From NCBI GenBank assembly GCA_964537685.1, contig CAZICM010000012.1, positions 1 to 64,000 on the forward strand: a stretch of 64,000 bases of DNA. Reading direction: 5' to 3'. The position numbers and the translations under genes are program-made. A model generated the notes under the pieces. The model was not told the origin of the DNA and ran no database searches. It saw nothing but the letters and a program-made list of their open reading frames with translations. The stretch comes from CAZICM01 sp964537685 (GTDB lineage Bacteria > Myxococcota_A > Polyangia > Polyangiales > Polyangiaceae). Of the stretch, positions 17,650-26,027 are shown in pieces; within the stretch, counting starts at the first letter, position 1; every line of letters starts with the position of its first letter.

Positions 17650-19625
17650 GACTCCACCTCGTCATCTTCCAGAAGCGATCCTAAATGCTCAAGCGAGGAC
17701 TCGACGACATCGATACCCTCACCTTTTCCAGGCAAACCGGAACCTTTTTCCCACAGGCTACGCTCGTCGTCGGAGGGGTCGCAAATGGCTACGCTTCCTC
17801 TTGGAATGCCCCTAGGATATAGGCGCTGGAGCAAGAGACGATGATGGTTGGTATGGAGGGAGAGACCCACCAAGAGGGCGGGTCTATAGCTTAGGTTACT
17901 TAGAACAGTATTGGCCAGATCCCGCGGAAGGGTATTTTCTGGCTCTTGAATACCCATAACGTAGTCGTCTTCGGTGAGCAGGGGGCGTGCAAATACGTGT
18001 TCGGCGGTATAGCCCCCATAAGGCCGGAATAGAATAGCATCCCGCTCTGTGTCCACAGCAGCCGGGGGCGAATCGAGCTCTTCCCAATCCTCTCCCCCTT
18101 CACGGCGAAGCACCATGGTGCTCTCTTCGCCGGGCTGAATCACGTAAATGCTGCGCTCAGCCTGTTGCTCGGCCAAAGCCAGCTCCAGCCAGGGATGGCG
18201 AAGCAGGGTGGTATGCACGCCGGGTCCAATGCGTTTAGCCAAGGCTGCTATAAATGGGGGGGCTGGAATGCCTCCCCGGAAGGCTTTTTGAAACTCGGCG
18301 CCCAATTTTCCCAATCCTTTGTGGAGGGCAAATCGTTGGGCTAGGGCGCTCATCGGCAAATGAGGGGAAATTTGGGGTGAGGTTTTTATCAGCTCTTTAT
18401 GGAGTTTGTCCCGAAAAACGCCGAGGGCAAGGCGCTGGTCATTCAGTCTATCTCCAAGGACCAAGGAGAAGGGCCTTATGAGTAGCCGGCCCAGCGTGGG
18501 GTCGATTCCACTGGATGCCGCTTTTATTGCAACACTTGGGAGTGGAGCTGAAAGCTTTCGCCCCTTGAAGTCAAAGAGTGCCCCATCGGGTCCACGCAAA
18601 TAGACCACGGGAGAAAAAGCTTCGGCGCTTCGTTCAAAGGAGCCCAGAATGGCGCGGCGGGCTTCATTGGCGGCCAGAGCGATATCCCCCGAGCTCCGGT
18701 CGGCTCCTGCAAGCACCCGATAGAGCTCCGATGAAAAGACCCGGGCCACATCGGCCTTCACAGGCCAAAGATGTGCAACCACAGCATCGGCCCCGGCTTT
18801 CGCGAGAATTTCCGCGGCAGAAGCAAAAGCGAAAGGACGGGCTCCCTCGCAGGCTTCCAGCACGATCAGCCGGAGAAAGCCTTTGAGATTCGCCTTGAGC
18901 TGCTGCGCCAGGAGCTCCACGGGTACAAAGCTTTGGTCTCCATCCTCGCTGTCGGCCAGTCTTAAGACGGGAATGCCTCCTTCTTGACCTCCATGTCCCA
19001 AGAAATGAAGCACATGAGGAATAGGTTCGCGGCGCAAGCGCTCAAAGAGGTTGGAGACGCTGGCGGCAGACCCGAGCACGGGATTGAGCCATTCAATTTC
19101 ACCCGAGGCGATGCGTTCGGCCAGTGCGTTTTTCAGGGTGGGAATCCCCGCATCTCCGGTGGGAGCAATCGCAAGAATGCGCAAGGCCCCCCGAACGGCC
19201 CTGGGCTGCCAAGGCTCGGTGGAGGTAACACCGCGCACAGGCAATAGCTCAGGAGAGCTGGCCCAGAACCCCAGGGCCTCTCCCGGCTTGCACAGGGCCT
19301 CCCAAGGAATGGCCTGAAGTTCCCGATCGTGAAGGGAAAGTTTTAGAAGCAGAGGACCTTCAGCCGCCTCACTGAGGCGAGCGCGAAGCGTCTCAAGATC
19401 TGTGCCAAAGACCCCACGAAATAGAGCATTGGCCTGCTCGAGCAACGCCATCGAAGGCGCGCGTCCCCGGGCAGCCGATTCCCTGGTGGCCGCACCAAAA
19501 CGCATGAGCGCCTCCACATCTAGACCTTGACCGAGAGGGCGGGGCGTGCACTGCTCACCGCGGCTTCCTCGCGCGCCGATGCGAATGCCCCCATTTTCCT
19601 GCGAAATATCGATATCCATCCACAT
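17646..19625 (-). CDS. CHAT caspase-like protease with degenerate SIR2-like C-terminus
   Basis: 659 aa, GAGG 6 nt before the ATG. Residues ~85-375 are a CHAT domain: IPWEAL (106-111), the catalytic His in HFLGHGG (His211) and catalytic Cys in VLEACEG (Cys259), with an ADAVVAHLWPV-like strand after it. Residues ~400-640 read like a worn SIR2-like (SIR2_2) domain: TTLLRHPWLELAL where the family has TTNYDxLLE, then RPYGG, LLTEDDYV and ALLVGLSL, matching HG, LTxxDY and LLxLGYSL. The NAD-binding N-terminal glycine motif is not recognisable, so NADase activity is doubtful. CHAT proteases act in caspase-like signalling and several phage-defence systems. It is first of three overlapping genes. Confidence 0.9.
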   Translation of the reverse strand: MWMDIDISQENGGIRIGARGSRGEQCTPRPLGQGLDVEALMRFGAATRESAARGRAPSMALLEQANALFRGVFGTDLETLRARLSEAAEGPLLLKLSLHDRELQAIPWEALCKPGEALGFWASSPELLPVRGVTSTEPWQPRAVRGALRILAIAPTGDAGIPTLKNALAERIASGEIEWLNPVLGSAASVSNLFERLRREPIPHVLHFLGHGGQEGGIPVLRLADSEDGDQSFVPVELLAQQLKANLKGFLRLIVLEACEGARPFAFASAAEILAKAGADAVVAHLWPVKADVARVFSSELYRVLAGADRSSGDIALAANEARRAILGSFERSAEAFSPVVYLRGPDGALFDFKGRKLSAPLPSVAIKAASSGIDPTLGRLLIRPFSLVLGDRLNDQRLALGVFRDKLHKELIKTSPQISPHLPMSALAQRFALHKGLGKLGAEFQKAFRGGIPAPPFIAALAKRIGPGVHTTLLRHPWLELALAEQQAERSIYVIQPGEESTMVLRREGGEDWEELDSPPAAVDTERDAILFRPYGGYTAEHVFARPLLTEDDYVMGIQEPENTLPRDLANTVLSNLSYRPALLVGLSLHTNHHRLLLQRLYPRGIPRGSVAICDPSDDERSLWEKGSGLPGKGEGIDVVESSLEHLGSLLEDDEVES

Positions 19626-19729
19626 GCGCTGCCTCTTCCATTTCAGCTCGAACTGGAAAGGATAAACCTGCGCCGTGGATAGTGTCCCGCTCCGATGGAG
19701 AGGAAACCACGCGATTGAAGAATGGGCTT

Positions 19730-20524
19730 TTAAGCGTTCATGACGATCAGCTCCCCCGAGCTTACCTTTTCAATAAAACCCGTCTCCGTCTCCACCATCA
19801 CACGTCCCTCCCCATCTATCCCCCTGGCCACCCCTACCCGATCCCCCACCTTCACGCGCTTCCCTTTTAGCCCATCCTTATGCTCAAGCTCTTGTCGAAA
19901 CGCCTCCAGCCCTTCCCGCTCATAACGCAACATCCCTCGCCCAATTTCAGCCAATAATTCCCCCAATACGTCCGCCCTGTCCACGTCTTCACAACCCAAC
20001 AAAGATAACGATGTGGCCTTGTCCCGAAGCTCCAGCGGAAATACACGAGTCTTGATGTTCACACCCACCCCCACCACCAAGTGCTGCACACTCTCCCCCC
20101 GCAATCTCCCCTCAATCAAGACCCCGCCGATCTTCTTCTCATCCACCCATACATCATTGGGCCACTTTAGCTTTACTCGCTCCCTTCCCCGCTCTTGTAG
20201 CCGCCTTTCAATGACCCGCGCCACACATACCCCCACAACAAGCGATGCCGCCGATACCCGTCTTGTATCCAGTTTGGGCCGAAGCACAATCGATACATAG
20301 ATATTCTCTCCCGAAGGCGAATGCCATGTATGCGTGCCTCGCCCCCTGCCCGCGCTTTGGGTATCGGCGACAATCACCGTGCCGGATGGAGCCCCTTCAT
20401 TGGCCGCTTCCCGGGCATCATCGTTGGTCGATCCGGTCGAGGCCAGCACATAGAGAGGATGCCCAATGGCCGAGGCATAGCGCTTTAGCGCCGCTTCAAT
20501 GGCCTGAATATTTAAATCGTTCAC
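19730..20524 (-). CDS. birA: Biotin-[acetyl-CoA-carboxylase] ligase
   Basis: The enzyme (264 aa) activates biotin as biotinyl-AMP and transfers it to the biotin carrier protein of biotin-dependent carboxylases. The signature AGRGRGTHTW and KWPND with the catalytic Lys (LKWPNDVW) are present, followed by IGGVLIE and a small C-terminal SH3-like part. It lacks the N-terminal winged helix, so it is a ligase only and not a repressor. It starts with GTG overlapping the nadC stop by 4 bp. A biotin carboxylase gene lies about 12 kb away at 32187. Confidence 0.93.
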   Translation of the reverse strand: MNDLNIQAIEAALKRYASAIGHPLYVLASTGSTNDDAREAANEGAPSGTVIVADTQSAGRGRGTHTWHSPSGENIYVSIVLRPKLDTRRVSAASLVVGVCVARVIERRLQERGRERVKLKWPNDVWVDEKKIGGVLIEGRLRGESVQHLVVGVGVNIKTRVFPLELRDKATSLSLLGCEDVDRADVLGELLAEIGRGMLRYEREGLEAFRQELEHKDGLKGKRVKVGDRVGVARGIDGEGRVMVETETGFIEKVSSGELIVMNA

Positions 20525-21369
20525 AGCTTGAGATCGAGGGCGATATCGGCGGCGGGCGACGAATGGGTGAGAGCGCCCACGCTGATAATATCGATACCCG
20601 CCTGGGATAGCTCGGTAATGCGTTCCAGCGTAATTCCGCCCGAGACTTCAAGCAGGGGCCGGTGGCTTAGCGTATTGACCCTCGCCACGGCGGCGCGCAC
20701 ATCGTCCATCGAGAAATTATCGAGCATAATAATATCGGCGCCGGCTTCCAACGCCTGTTCCAGCTCGGCCAGATTGGCGACTTCCACTTCAATGCGCGAG
20801 GTATGAGGCGCCCTTTGTTTTGCGCGCGCAACGGCCGCTTTGATACCGCCCGCGGCGATAATATGATTGTCTTTAATCATGACGGCGCTGCCTAGATTAT
20901 CGCGGTGATTGAAGGCGCCGCCCGTGCGCACGGCATAGCGTTCCAAAGCCCGCAGGCCCGGCGTTGTTTTGCGGGTATCGGTAATACGCACCGGAGATCC
21001 GGGCGGCAAAGCCTGGCTATACGTTCGCGCCGCCGTCGCCACGCCGCTCATGCGCTGGGTAAAATTCAGCGCGGTTCTCTCGCCTTTTAAGAGCGAACGG
21101 GCCGATCCTCTTACCCTCCACAAGACGGCGCCCTTCTCGACAAAGACGCCGTCATCGATAAGCTTTTCAAAGTGAATGGCCGGATCGATACGCTGAAATA
21201 CCCTTTGAAACACGGCTCCACCGCAAACGACCAAAGGCTTTCTTGAAACGGCCTCGGCAAAGGCTTGAGCCTGTTCGTCCACGCAGGCTTCGGAGCTTAA
21301 GTCTCCGCCCGCCAAATCTTCTTCGAGGGCCCGGTCAATGAGCTGATCCAACAGAGGCGCGATAATCAT
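20521..21369 (-). CDS. nadC: Nicotinate-nucleotide pyrophosphorylase (quinolinate PRTase)
   Basis: It converts quinolinate and PRPP to nicotinate mononucleotide in de novo NAD synthesis. Family features: EEDLAGGDLSS near the N-terminus, FTQRMSG, TRKTTPGLR with the PRPP/quinolinate-binding basic residues, KDNHI and IMLDNFS with the acidic residues near the C-terminus. With the ATG at 21369 the protein has 282 aa, a normal length; the TTG at 21408 would add 13 residues unlike the family. The overlap with birA suggests a two-gene operon. Confidence 0.94.
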   Translation of the reverse strand: MIIAPLLDQLIDRALEEDLAGGDLSSEACVDEQAQAFAEAVSRKPLVVCGGAVFQRVFQRIDPAIHFEKLIDDGVFVEKGAVLWRVRGSARSLLKGERTALNFTQRMSGVATAARTYSQALPPGSPVRITDTRKTTPGLRALERYAVRTGGAFNHRDNLGSAVMIKDNHIIAAGGIKAAVARAKQRAPHTSRIEVEVANLAELEQALEAGADIIMLDNFSMDDVRAAVARVNTLSHRPLLEVSGGITLERITELSQAGIDIISVGALTHSSPAADIALDLKL

Positions 21370-21463
21370 AGGAAAAACGCCTATATTCAATGCGGGCTTG
21401 AAGATCAAGCGTTTTGTTTAGCGCGCATCAAAATAGAGCCCTCTCCTAAAAACTAAAAAAGCC

Positions 21464-21492
21464 TTGCCCCCTACCCAAAGCATCTGTATATA
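21464..21492 (+). promoter_or_regulatory. Possible promoter for sulfatase gene
   Basis: TTGCCC (21464-21469), 17 bp, TATATA (21487-21492), about 30 bp before the sulfatase ATG. Both hexamers match the consensus only at four of six positions. Confidence 0.35.
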
Positions 21493-21522
21493 TGGGCCTT
21501 CCGTTCGATCAAGGAGATTTCC

Positions 21523-23133
21523 ATGCAACAGCGCCGCCCGAATATTTTGATTATCAGCACGGACGAAGAACGCTATCCGCCGTGTTACGAGACAGACGCG
21601 ATCCGCGAGTTTCGGCGCACGCAATTGCCGGGGCGCGAAGCCATCCGCAAAAATAGCCTTGAATTTCACCGTCATTATGCAGCGTCCACCGCCTGCGCTC
21701 CAAGCCGCGCGTGTATGTACACCGGTCATTATCCCACGCTGCACGGCGTTCGGGCGACCGACGGCGCCGCGAAATCGGCTTTTGATCCGAATATGTTTTG
21801 GCTTGAGGCGTATAGCGTTCCGACGATGGGGCATTATTTTCGCGAGGCGGGCTACCGTACGTTTTACAAGGGCAAATGGCATGTGTCCCACGCGGACCTG
21901 AATACGCCCGATACCCGCGATCCCTTGGCTTCCAATGATATCGATGGGAAGTTAATCGAGCCTAATTATAGCCTCTACAAGGCGCAGAACCGGCTGTCTC
22001 CCTATGGTTTTGAAGGGTGGATTGGCCCCGAGCCTCATGGAACGGCCCAAGCGAATACGGGTATGGTGCGGGATTCGATTGCGGCGGATCAGGTGAGCGA
22101 GCTATTTGATAGCTTAGAACATGGAGATGATTCGGCGCCCTGGCTGGCTGTTGCATCATTTTTAAACCCGCATGATATCGCACTGTTTGGGGCGCCCTGG
22201 CTAGCCTGGGGCTATGCGTTTGATGATGATACGGTGCCCGAGGTGCCGGAACCGCCGACCCAAGACGAATCGTTGCGCACCAAACCGAGCTGTCAAAGCG
22301 ATTATATCAAGAAATATGGCAATATCTTCTTGCCTCAGCCTCAAATTCCTGTCTACCGGCGCTTTTATTATTATCTTCACAAAGTGGCCGATCAGTATAT
22401 TCAGCGGGTATATCAGCGTCTGATGAATTCGCGCTTCGCGGATAATACGATTGTGGTGTTTACCTCGGATCATGGGGATATGCTGGGCGCGCATGGAGGT
22501 ATGCATCAAAAGTGGCATAATGCGTATGAAGAGAGCATACATGTGCCTTTGATGATTGGGGGTCCTGGAATTCAAGCTGGAGGCCGGGTGGAACGACCGA
22601 CGAGCCATGTGGATTTGATACCGACGCTGCTGGGTCTGGCATTGATCGATCCCGAGCCTGTGCGGGCTTCGCTGGCGAAGCGTTTTACAGAAGCGCAGCC
22701 CTTGGTGGGACGGGATTTAAGCGCGCTGGTCCGGGGAGGGAGCGCGAGCGAAGAGCCGATTTATTTTATGACCGAGGACGAAGTATCGGAGGGTTTGGAT
22801 CAAACGACGGTCATTGGACGGAGCTATGAAGCGGTGGACGAGCCGGCGAAGGTAGAAGCGGTGGTGGCGAGGCTGGACGCGGGGGATGGATTGAAGCTAT
22901 GGAAGTACGCGCGGAGCTATACAAACACGCTGATTTTCGATCCGGCCCAACCTATATCCGGCCGCGATCGTTCGGAGTACGAGTTATACAATTTGGATGA
23001 AGATCCTTTGGAAACCAATAACCTGGCGCACTTCGGGAATGGAAGCCGGGAATCGAGAGCGGCTAAAGATCAAATGGAAACGCTCTTGGCCGATCAGCGG
23101 ACGAAGAAGGCGCTGCATCCCAAGACCCGCTGA
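21523..23133 (+). CDS. Sulfatase, Cys-type formylglycine
   Basis: Member of the alkaline-phosphatase superfamily that hydrolyses sulfate esters; 536 aa. The start has AAGGAG 6 nt upstream. The activation motif CAPSR (in TACAPSRACMYTGHYP) gives the Cys that is oxidised to formylglycine by an FGE enzyme. Metal-binding residues are seen in ISTDEE and TSDHGDMLG, and GKWH supplies another active-site Lys/His. No signal peptide is evident, so it may act in the cytoplasm or be exported by another route. The middle part is longer than in compact family members. Substrate cannot be told. Confidence 0.92.
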   Translation: MQQRRPNILIISTDEERYPPCYETDAIREFRRTQLPGREAIRKNSLEFHRHYAASTACAPSRACMYTGHYPTLHGVRATDGAAKSAFDPNMFWLEAYSVPTMGHYFREAGYRTFYKGKWHVSHADLNTPDTRDPLASNDIDGKLIEPNYSLYKAQNRLSPYGFEGWIGPEPHGTAQANTGMVRDSIAADQVSELFDSLEHGDDSAPWLAVASFLNPHDIALFGAPWLAWGYAFDDDTVPEVPEPPTQDESLRTKPSCQSDYIKKYGNIFLPQPQIPVYRRFYYYLHKVADQYIQRVYQRLMNSRFADNTIVVFTSDHGDMLGAHGGMHQKWHNAYEESIHVPLMIGGPGIQAGGRVERPTSHVDLIPTLLGLALIDPEPVRASLAKRFTEAQPLVGRDLSALVRGGSASEEPIYFMTEDEVSEGLDQTTVIGRSYEAVDEPAKVEAVVARLDAGDGLKLWKYARSYTNTLIFDPAQPISGRDRSEYELYNLDEDPLETNNLAHFGNGSRESRAAKDQMETLLADQRTKKALHPKTR

Positions 23134-23219
23134 AGCGCCGCATCCCAAAACATAGAGGCGGCGAACACCAAAAACCTGTTGAAAGGCATGGTGCTTCCCG
23201 GATACAATCGCCCCCCACA

Positions 23220-24101
23220 GTGCGCGATTCTTCTATCTCTACCTTGATTTTCCCTTGGATCGTAGCGGTTTGCGGTATAGCCTGCGCGGCATCCAGTCCT
23301 AAGGATGCGGGCGCTCCAGCCGCGGCCGGCTCTGTTTCTTCTGAACCCAGCGCCTCTCCATCGGCTGCTCCGTCGGCGTCGTCCGCGCCCTCTTCCGCTC
23401 CTCTCTTGCCTCCACCTTCATCTTCTTCATCTCCGCCCCCACCTCCGTCTTCCAGCGAACCCGTCCCCAGTCCAACCGCATCCGCCGTGGCGCCTCCAGC
23501 GAGCGCATCTGTTCAAACGCCGACGGAACCTATTCGAGGATGCATGCCCCCAAGTCAAGCTCAAATGATTGAGCAAAGCATCGCGGGCACCAATGAAAGC
23601 AGCTACAAGGCGGCGCTTAAGGCGGCGAATTTGGAGGCGATTGTCTTAAAGAGCCGCGCCACCGAACGGCCTCCAGGGGGCATCGACGCCACACCTGAAC
23701 CGGAATGGACGACAAAGATCGATCCTATAAGCAAGAAAAGGCTGCTGATTGGCCCGCTGACTTCTGTACCTTGCCGTTCGCCTGCCTTGGTATCCTATCT
23801 CTTTGCGAAGAACAAGCAGGGCGAACTATTTCGCATTCAACCGATGCCCGATCTCAAAAAAGACCGCACCTTGCATGTATGCGGCTGTCCCTCGGATCTT
23901 CCGGCGGCGGGGTGTGGTGTAGCGCCATATCCCATGCAGTTTTATTTTGAGCTTCCGGATGGATTAACCTTTATAAAGTCGATAGATATTCGGTATGCTG
24001 CCGAGACATCGATCAGAAATTTTGTTGGAAAGGGGAACGGGCCCTGCGCTCCGCCTGCCCGCATTCCTCAAAGCGTTCAAACCCGCCAGCCGCAGAAATA
24101 G
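23220..24101 (+). CDS. Lipoprotein with long Ser/Pro/Ala linker, unknown
   Basis: 293 aa from a GTG. The leader (residues 1-22) ends GIAC, a lipobox-like site. Residues ~25-105 are an almost pure Ser/Ala/Pro linker. The C-terminal ~180 residues form a folded domain with several cysteines (CMPPSQ, VCGCP, AGCGVAP, GPC), including KDRTLHVCGCP. A myxobacterial envelope protein of unknown role, probably co-expressed with the following membrane-protein gene 3 bp downstream. Confidence 0.75.
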   Translation: MRDSSISTLIFPWIVAVCGIACAASSPKDAGAPAAAGSVSSEPSASPSAAPSASSAPSSAPLLPPPSSSSSPPPPPSSSEPVPSPTASAVAPPASASVQTPTEPIRGCMPPSQAQMIEQSIAGTNESSYKAALKAANLEAIVLKSRATERPPGGIDATPEPEWTTKIDPISKKRLLIGPLTSVPCRSPALVSYLFAKNKQGELFRIQPMPDLKKDRTLHVCGCPSDLPAAGCGVAPYPMQFYFELPDGLTFIKSIDIRYAAETSIRNFVGKGNGPCAPPARIPQSVQTRQPQK

Positions 24102-24104
24102 GCC

Positions 24105-24887
24105 ATGAGCTTTTATCGCAAAAGTGCGCCCATTCATCCTCCGGCGGTAATCACCGTAAAACGCTCGATACTGATCGCGGTGGTGCTTTTTTCCTTTGTG
24201 GGGATTGGATTTTTTATTGGGGTGGGCATCTTTTCGCGCGCGGAGCTCACCTGTTCGCGGGAGCGGAACCATTGCGATCTTGTGGTGACGCGGGGTCCAG
24301 ATATCTTTAGGAGCAAGCGTAGCTTTGCGCTTCCGTCTTTGAGGAAGGCGTTTGTGGATTCGTATATCGACGAGGAAGGGACTCGTTTGTCGGGAATTGC
24401 CCTGGATGTGGATGGAAAGACGATGATCGTCGATGGGCATTCCAATGTATACAACGACACGAAAGAGGAATGGGCAAGAGAAGTCAATCAATATCTGACC
24501 AGCGGCGCGGCGGACGAGCTGGATATCAGCTATGGATCGACATGGCCTGCCTATATCTTGACAGGCATTGGGCTTGTTATTGTGGCGGCGTGGGTGATGG
24601 CGCGGACGCGGTTTATTGTGGATTACGGAAATGGCCGCTTCCGTATTGAGGAGCGCGGCTTTGGAACGACCTATACGGATATAGAGCTGGAGCAGATTGA
24701 GGGGGCGCTGATTCATGAGAAAGTTGACGATGAGGGGACGAAGCTGGAAGGGGTGGTGCTAAAGCTTCGGGATGGAACGCTTAAGGAGCTAACGATGTTT
24801 TCGAATACGGAGAGGGGGGAGAAGGAGAGGCTTTTGGTGGAGCTCGATGAGGCCCTGGAGAAGGTCCATGCTCAAGGTGAGATGTAA
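24105..24887 (+). CDS. Two-TM membrane protein with internal duplication
   Basis: The protein (260 aa) has two hydrophobic helices (about 21-43 and 147-167), each followed by a similar ~90-residue soluble module. The modules share the pattern DEEGTRLSGIALDVDG in the first (89-104) and DDEGTKLEGVVLKLRDG in the second (about 213-229), and both end in an amphipathic helix. The protein thus appears to have arisen from duplication of a TM-plus-domain unit. No enzyme motif is seen. Its 3' end overlaps the convergent minus-strand gene by 16 bp. Confidence 0.78.
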   Translation: MSFYRKSAPIHPPAVITVKRSILIAVVLFSFVGIGFFIGVGIFSRAELTCSRERNHCDLVVTRGPDIFRSKRSFALPSLRKAFVDSYIDEEGTRLSGIALDVDGKTMIVDGHSNVYNDTKEEWAREVNQYLTSGAADELDISYGSTWPAYILTGIGLVIVAAWVMARTRFIVDYGNGRFRIEERGFGTTYTDIELEQIEGALIHEKVDDEGTKLEGVVLKLRDGTLKELTMFSNTERGEKERLLVELDEALEKVHAQGEM

Positions 24888-25471
24888 ACGAGCTGGCCTT
24901 TGTCCCGTCTTTTTCTGATTAAGCAGGCCAGGGCGGCGGCAAAAAATAGCCATCCATTTCCTTCCGGGCCAACGACCACGCTACCAACCGCTTCGCAACC
25001 GCAGGAGCCATGCACTTGTTTAAATTCGGGCGAACGGACGAGCACAGCATCGACACATCCCAGAAATCGCTCGCATTTTGTGCCATCGGGGCAGGAATCT
25101 TCGCAGCTCCCCTTCACTTCCTGGAAGCGTTGCCCAATTTGCCCCCCGCCGCGGCGCACACCTGAATCGACGCAGAATTTAACTTCTTGGCATAGTCCTG
25201 CACCAAAGCAATCGCCTTCTTCATGGCCGGACTGGTCTTTAGGGCCGCAATAGGGCACCAAACAGCAGGGAATATCGCCACACATGGAGGATTTGGCGCC
25301 TAGAGGGCAGACATTGGGAGCGCAGCCGGTGCCATTGTGGCTGGTGAAGGGATGGCTGTCTGGGGGGCATTGTTCGGGAGGGGCGGGAATACCGTCGGCG
25401 AGGCTGAGCGCGGGAGAGAGGAAGAGCAGCAGTAGAGCAGAAGCGAAGGCGATTGTTTTAGGGGAGAGCAC
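24872..25471 (-). CDS. Secreted Cys-rich protein with MYXO-CTERM-like tail
   Basis: 199 aa from a GTG that overlaps the end of the preceding gene by 14 bp. Signal peptide (FASALLLLFLSPALSLADG), then a Cys-rich domain with SHNGTGCAPNVCP and CGDIPCC, and a C-terminus of CGCE, spacer, hydrophobic helix and RKRR. That tail order (Cys motif, TM, Arg cluster) resembles the MYXO-CTERM sorting signal of myxobacterial surface proteins. The longer frame continuing upstream to 25894 lies over the neighbour in another frame and is not coding. It is a paralogue of the next gene upstream, sharing SHxGxGCAP and a similar Cys spacing. Confidence 0.8.
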   Translation of the reverse strand: MLSPKTIAFASALLLLFLSPALSLADGIPAPPEQCPPDSHPFTSHNGTGCAPNVCPLGAKSSMCGDIPCCLVPYCGPKDQSGHEEGDCFGAGLCQEVKFCVDSGVRRGGGQIGQRFQEVKGSCEDSCPDGTKCERFLGCVDAVLVRSPEFKQVHGSCGCEAVGSVVVGPEGNGWLFFAAALACLIRKRRDKGQLVYISP

Positions 25472-26027
25472 TGCGGGGGCTTCGCTTTCTGCTGGTATAG
25501 ACAAGGAGTCCCAGCGCGGCGGCGATCCAGGAAAAAGGGTCTGAGGAGCGGGAACCTGGGAGGGAACAATTGCAAGCATTGCGCACTTTATCGCCTGTGG
25601 ATGGGGCGGCGATGGCGGGATCGAGGCAGGTACGCATGCGTTCGCAGGAGGAGCCGCTTGGACAGGTGGGGGAACAGAGGCCGACAGTTTCGCGGAATTC
25701 GCGGCCAGAGCGGCTGTTGGAGGTGAATTTGGTGGGGGTGAGGCAGAGCTCGATGCTGGTACAGACCTTGGGGGAGAAGCAATCGACTTTATCGAAATCG
25801 GAGCTACAGGAGAAGACACGGCAGCAGGGGTGGCCGTCGCAGAAGCCGGAGTAGGTACCAGGAGGGCAATGGTCTGGGGCGCAGCCGGAGCCATCGTGGC
25901 TGGTGTCGGGATGGCTGCCTGAGGGGCAGGAGGAGGGGGGATTGGGGACGGCGTCGGCGAGGCTCTGCGCAGAAGTCAAGAAGAGCACCAGAAAAACAAA
26001 GGTAAACAGGCCGTTTTGGAATCTCAC
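25458..26027 (-). CDS. Secreted Cys-rich protein with MYXO-CTERM-like tail
   Basis: 189 aa. The GTG start overlaps the fabH stop by one base (TAGTG) and has GAGG a few bases upstream; the frame extends 9 codons further up but lacks a better start. Signal peptide (FVFLVLFLTSAQSLADA), Cys-rich domain (SHDGSGCAPDHCP, GHPCC, CERMRTC), then CNC, a hydrophobic segment and a basic SRKRSPR tail. It is a paralogue of the following gene. Function unknown; processing and surface display are inferred from the tail. Confidence 0.8.
   Translation of the reverse strand: MRFQNGLFTFVFLVLFLTSAQSLADAVPNPPSSCPSGSHPDTSHDGSGCAPDHCPPGTYSGFCDGHPCCRVFSCSSDFDKVDCFSPKVCTSIELCLTPTKFTSNSRSGREFRETVGLCSPTCPSGSSCERMRTCLDPAIAAPSTGDKVRNACNCSLPGSRSSDPFSWIAAALGLLVYTSRKRSPRSALP

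Noticed and set aside
13361..19625. Bacterial gasdermin partner for the CHAT protease
   Set aside because: No small gasdermin-like pore protein is found beside the CHAT gene; the third gene is a lipoprotein.
23964..24716. 250-codon minus-strand frame
   Set aside because: It is antisense to two coding genes and has a random-looking translation.
25472..25894. N-terminal 141-codon extension of the 24872 gene
   Set aside because: It lies over the neighbouring Cys-rich gene and is low-complexity Ala/Pro; the signal peptide starts at the GTG at 25471.
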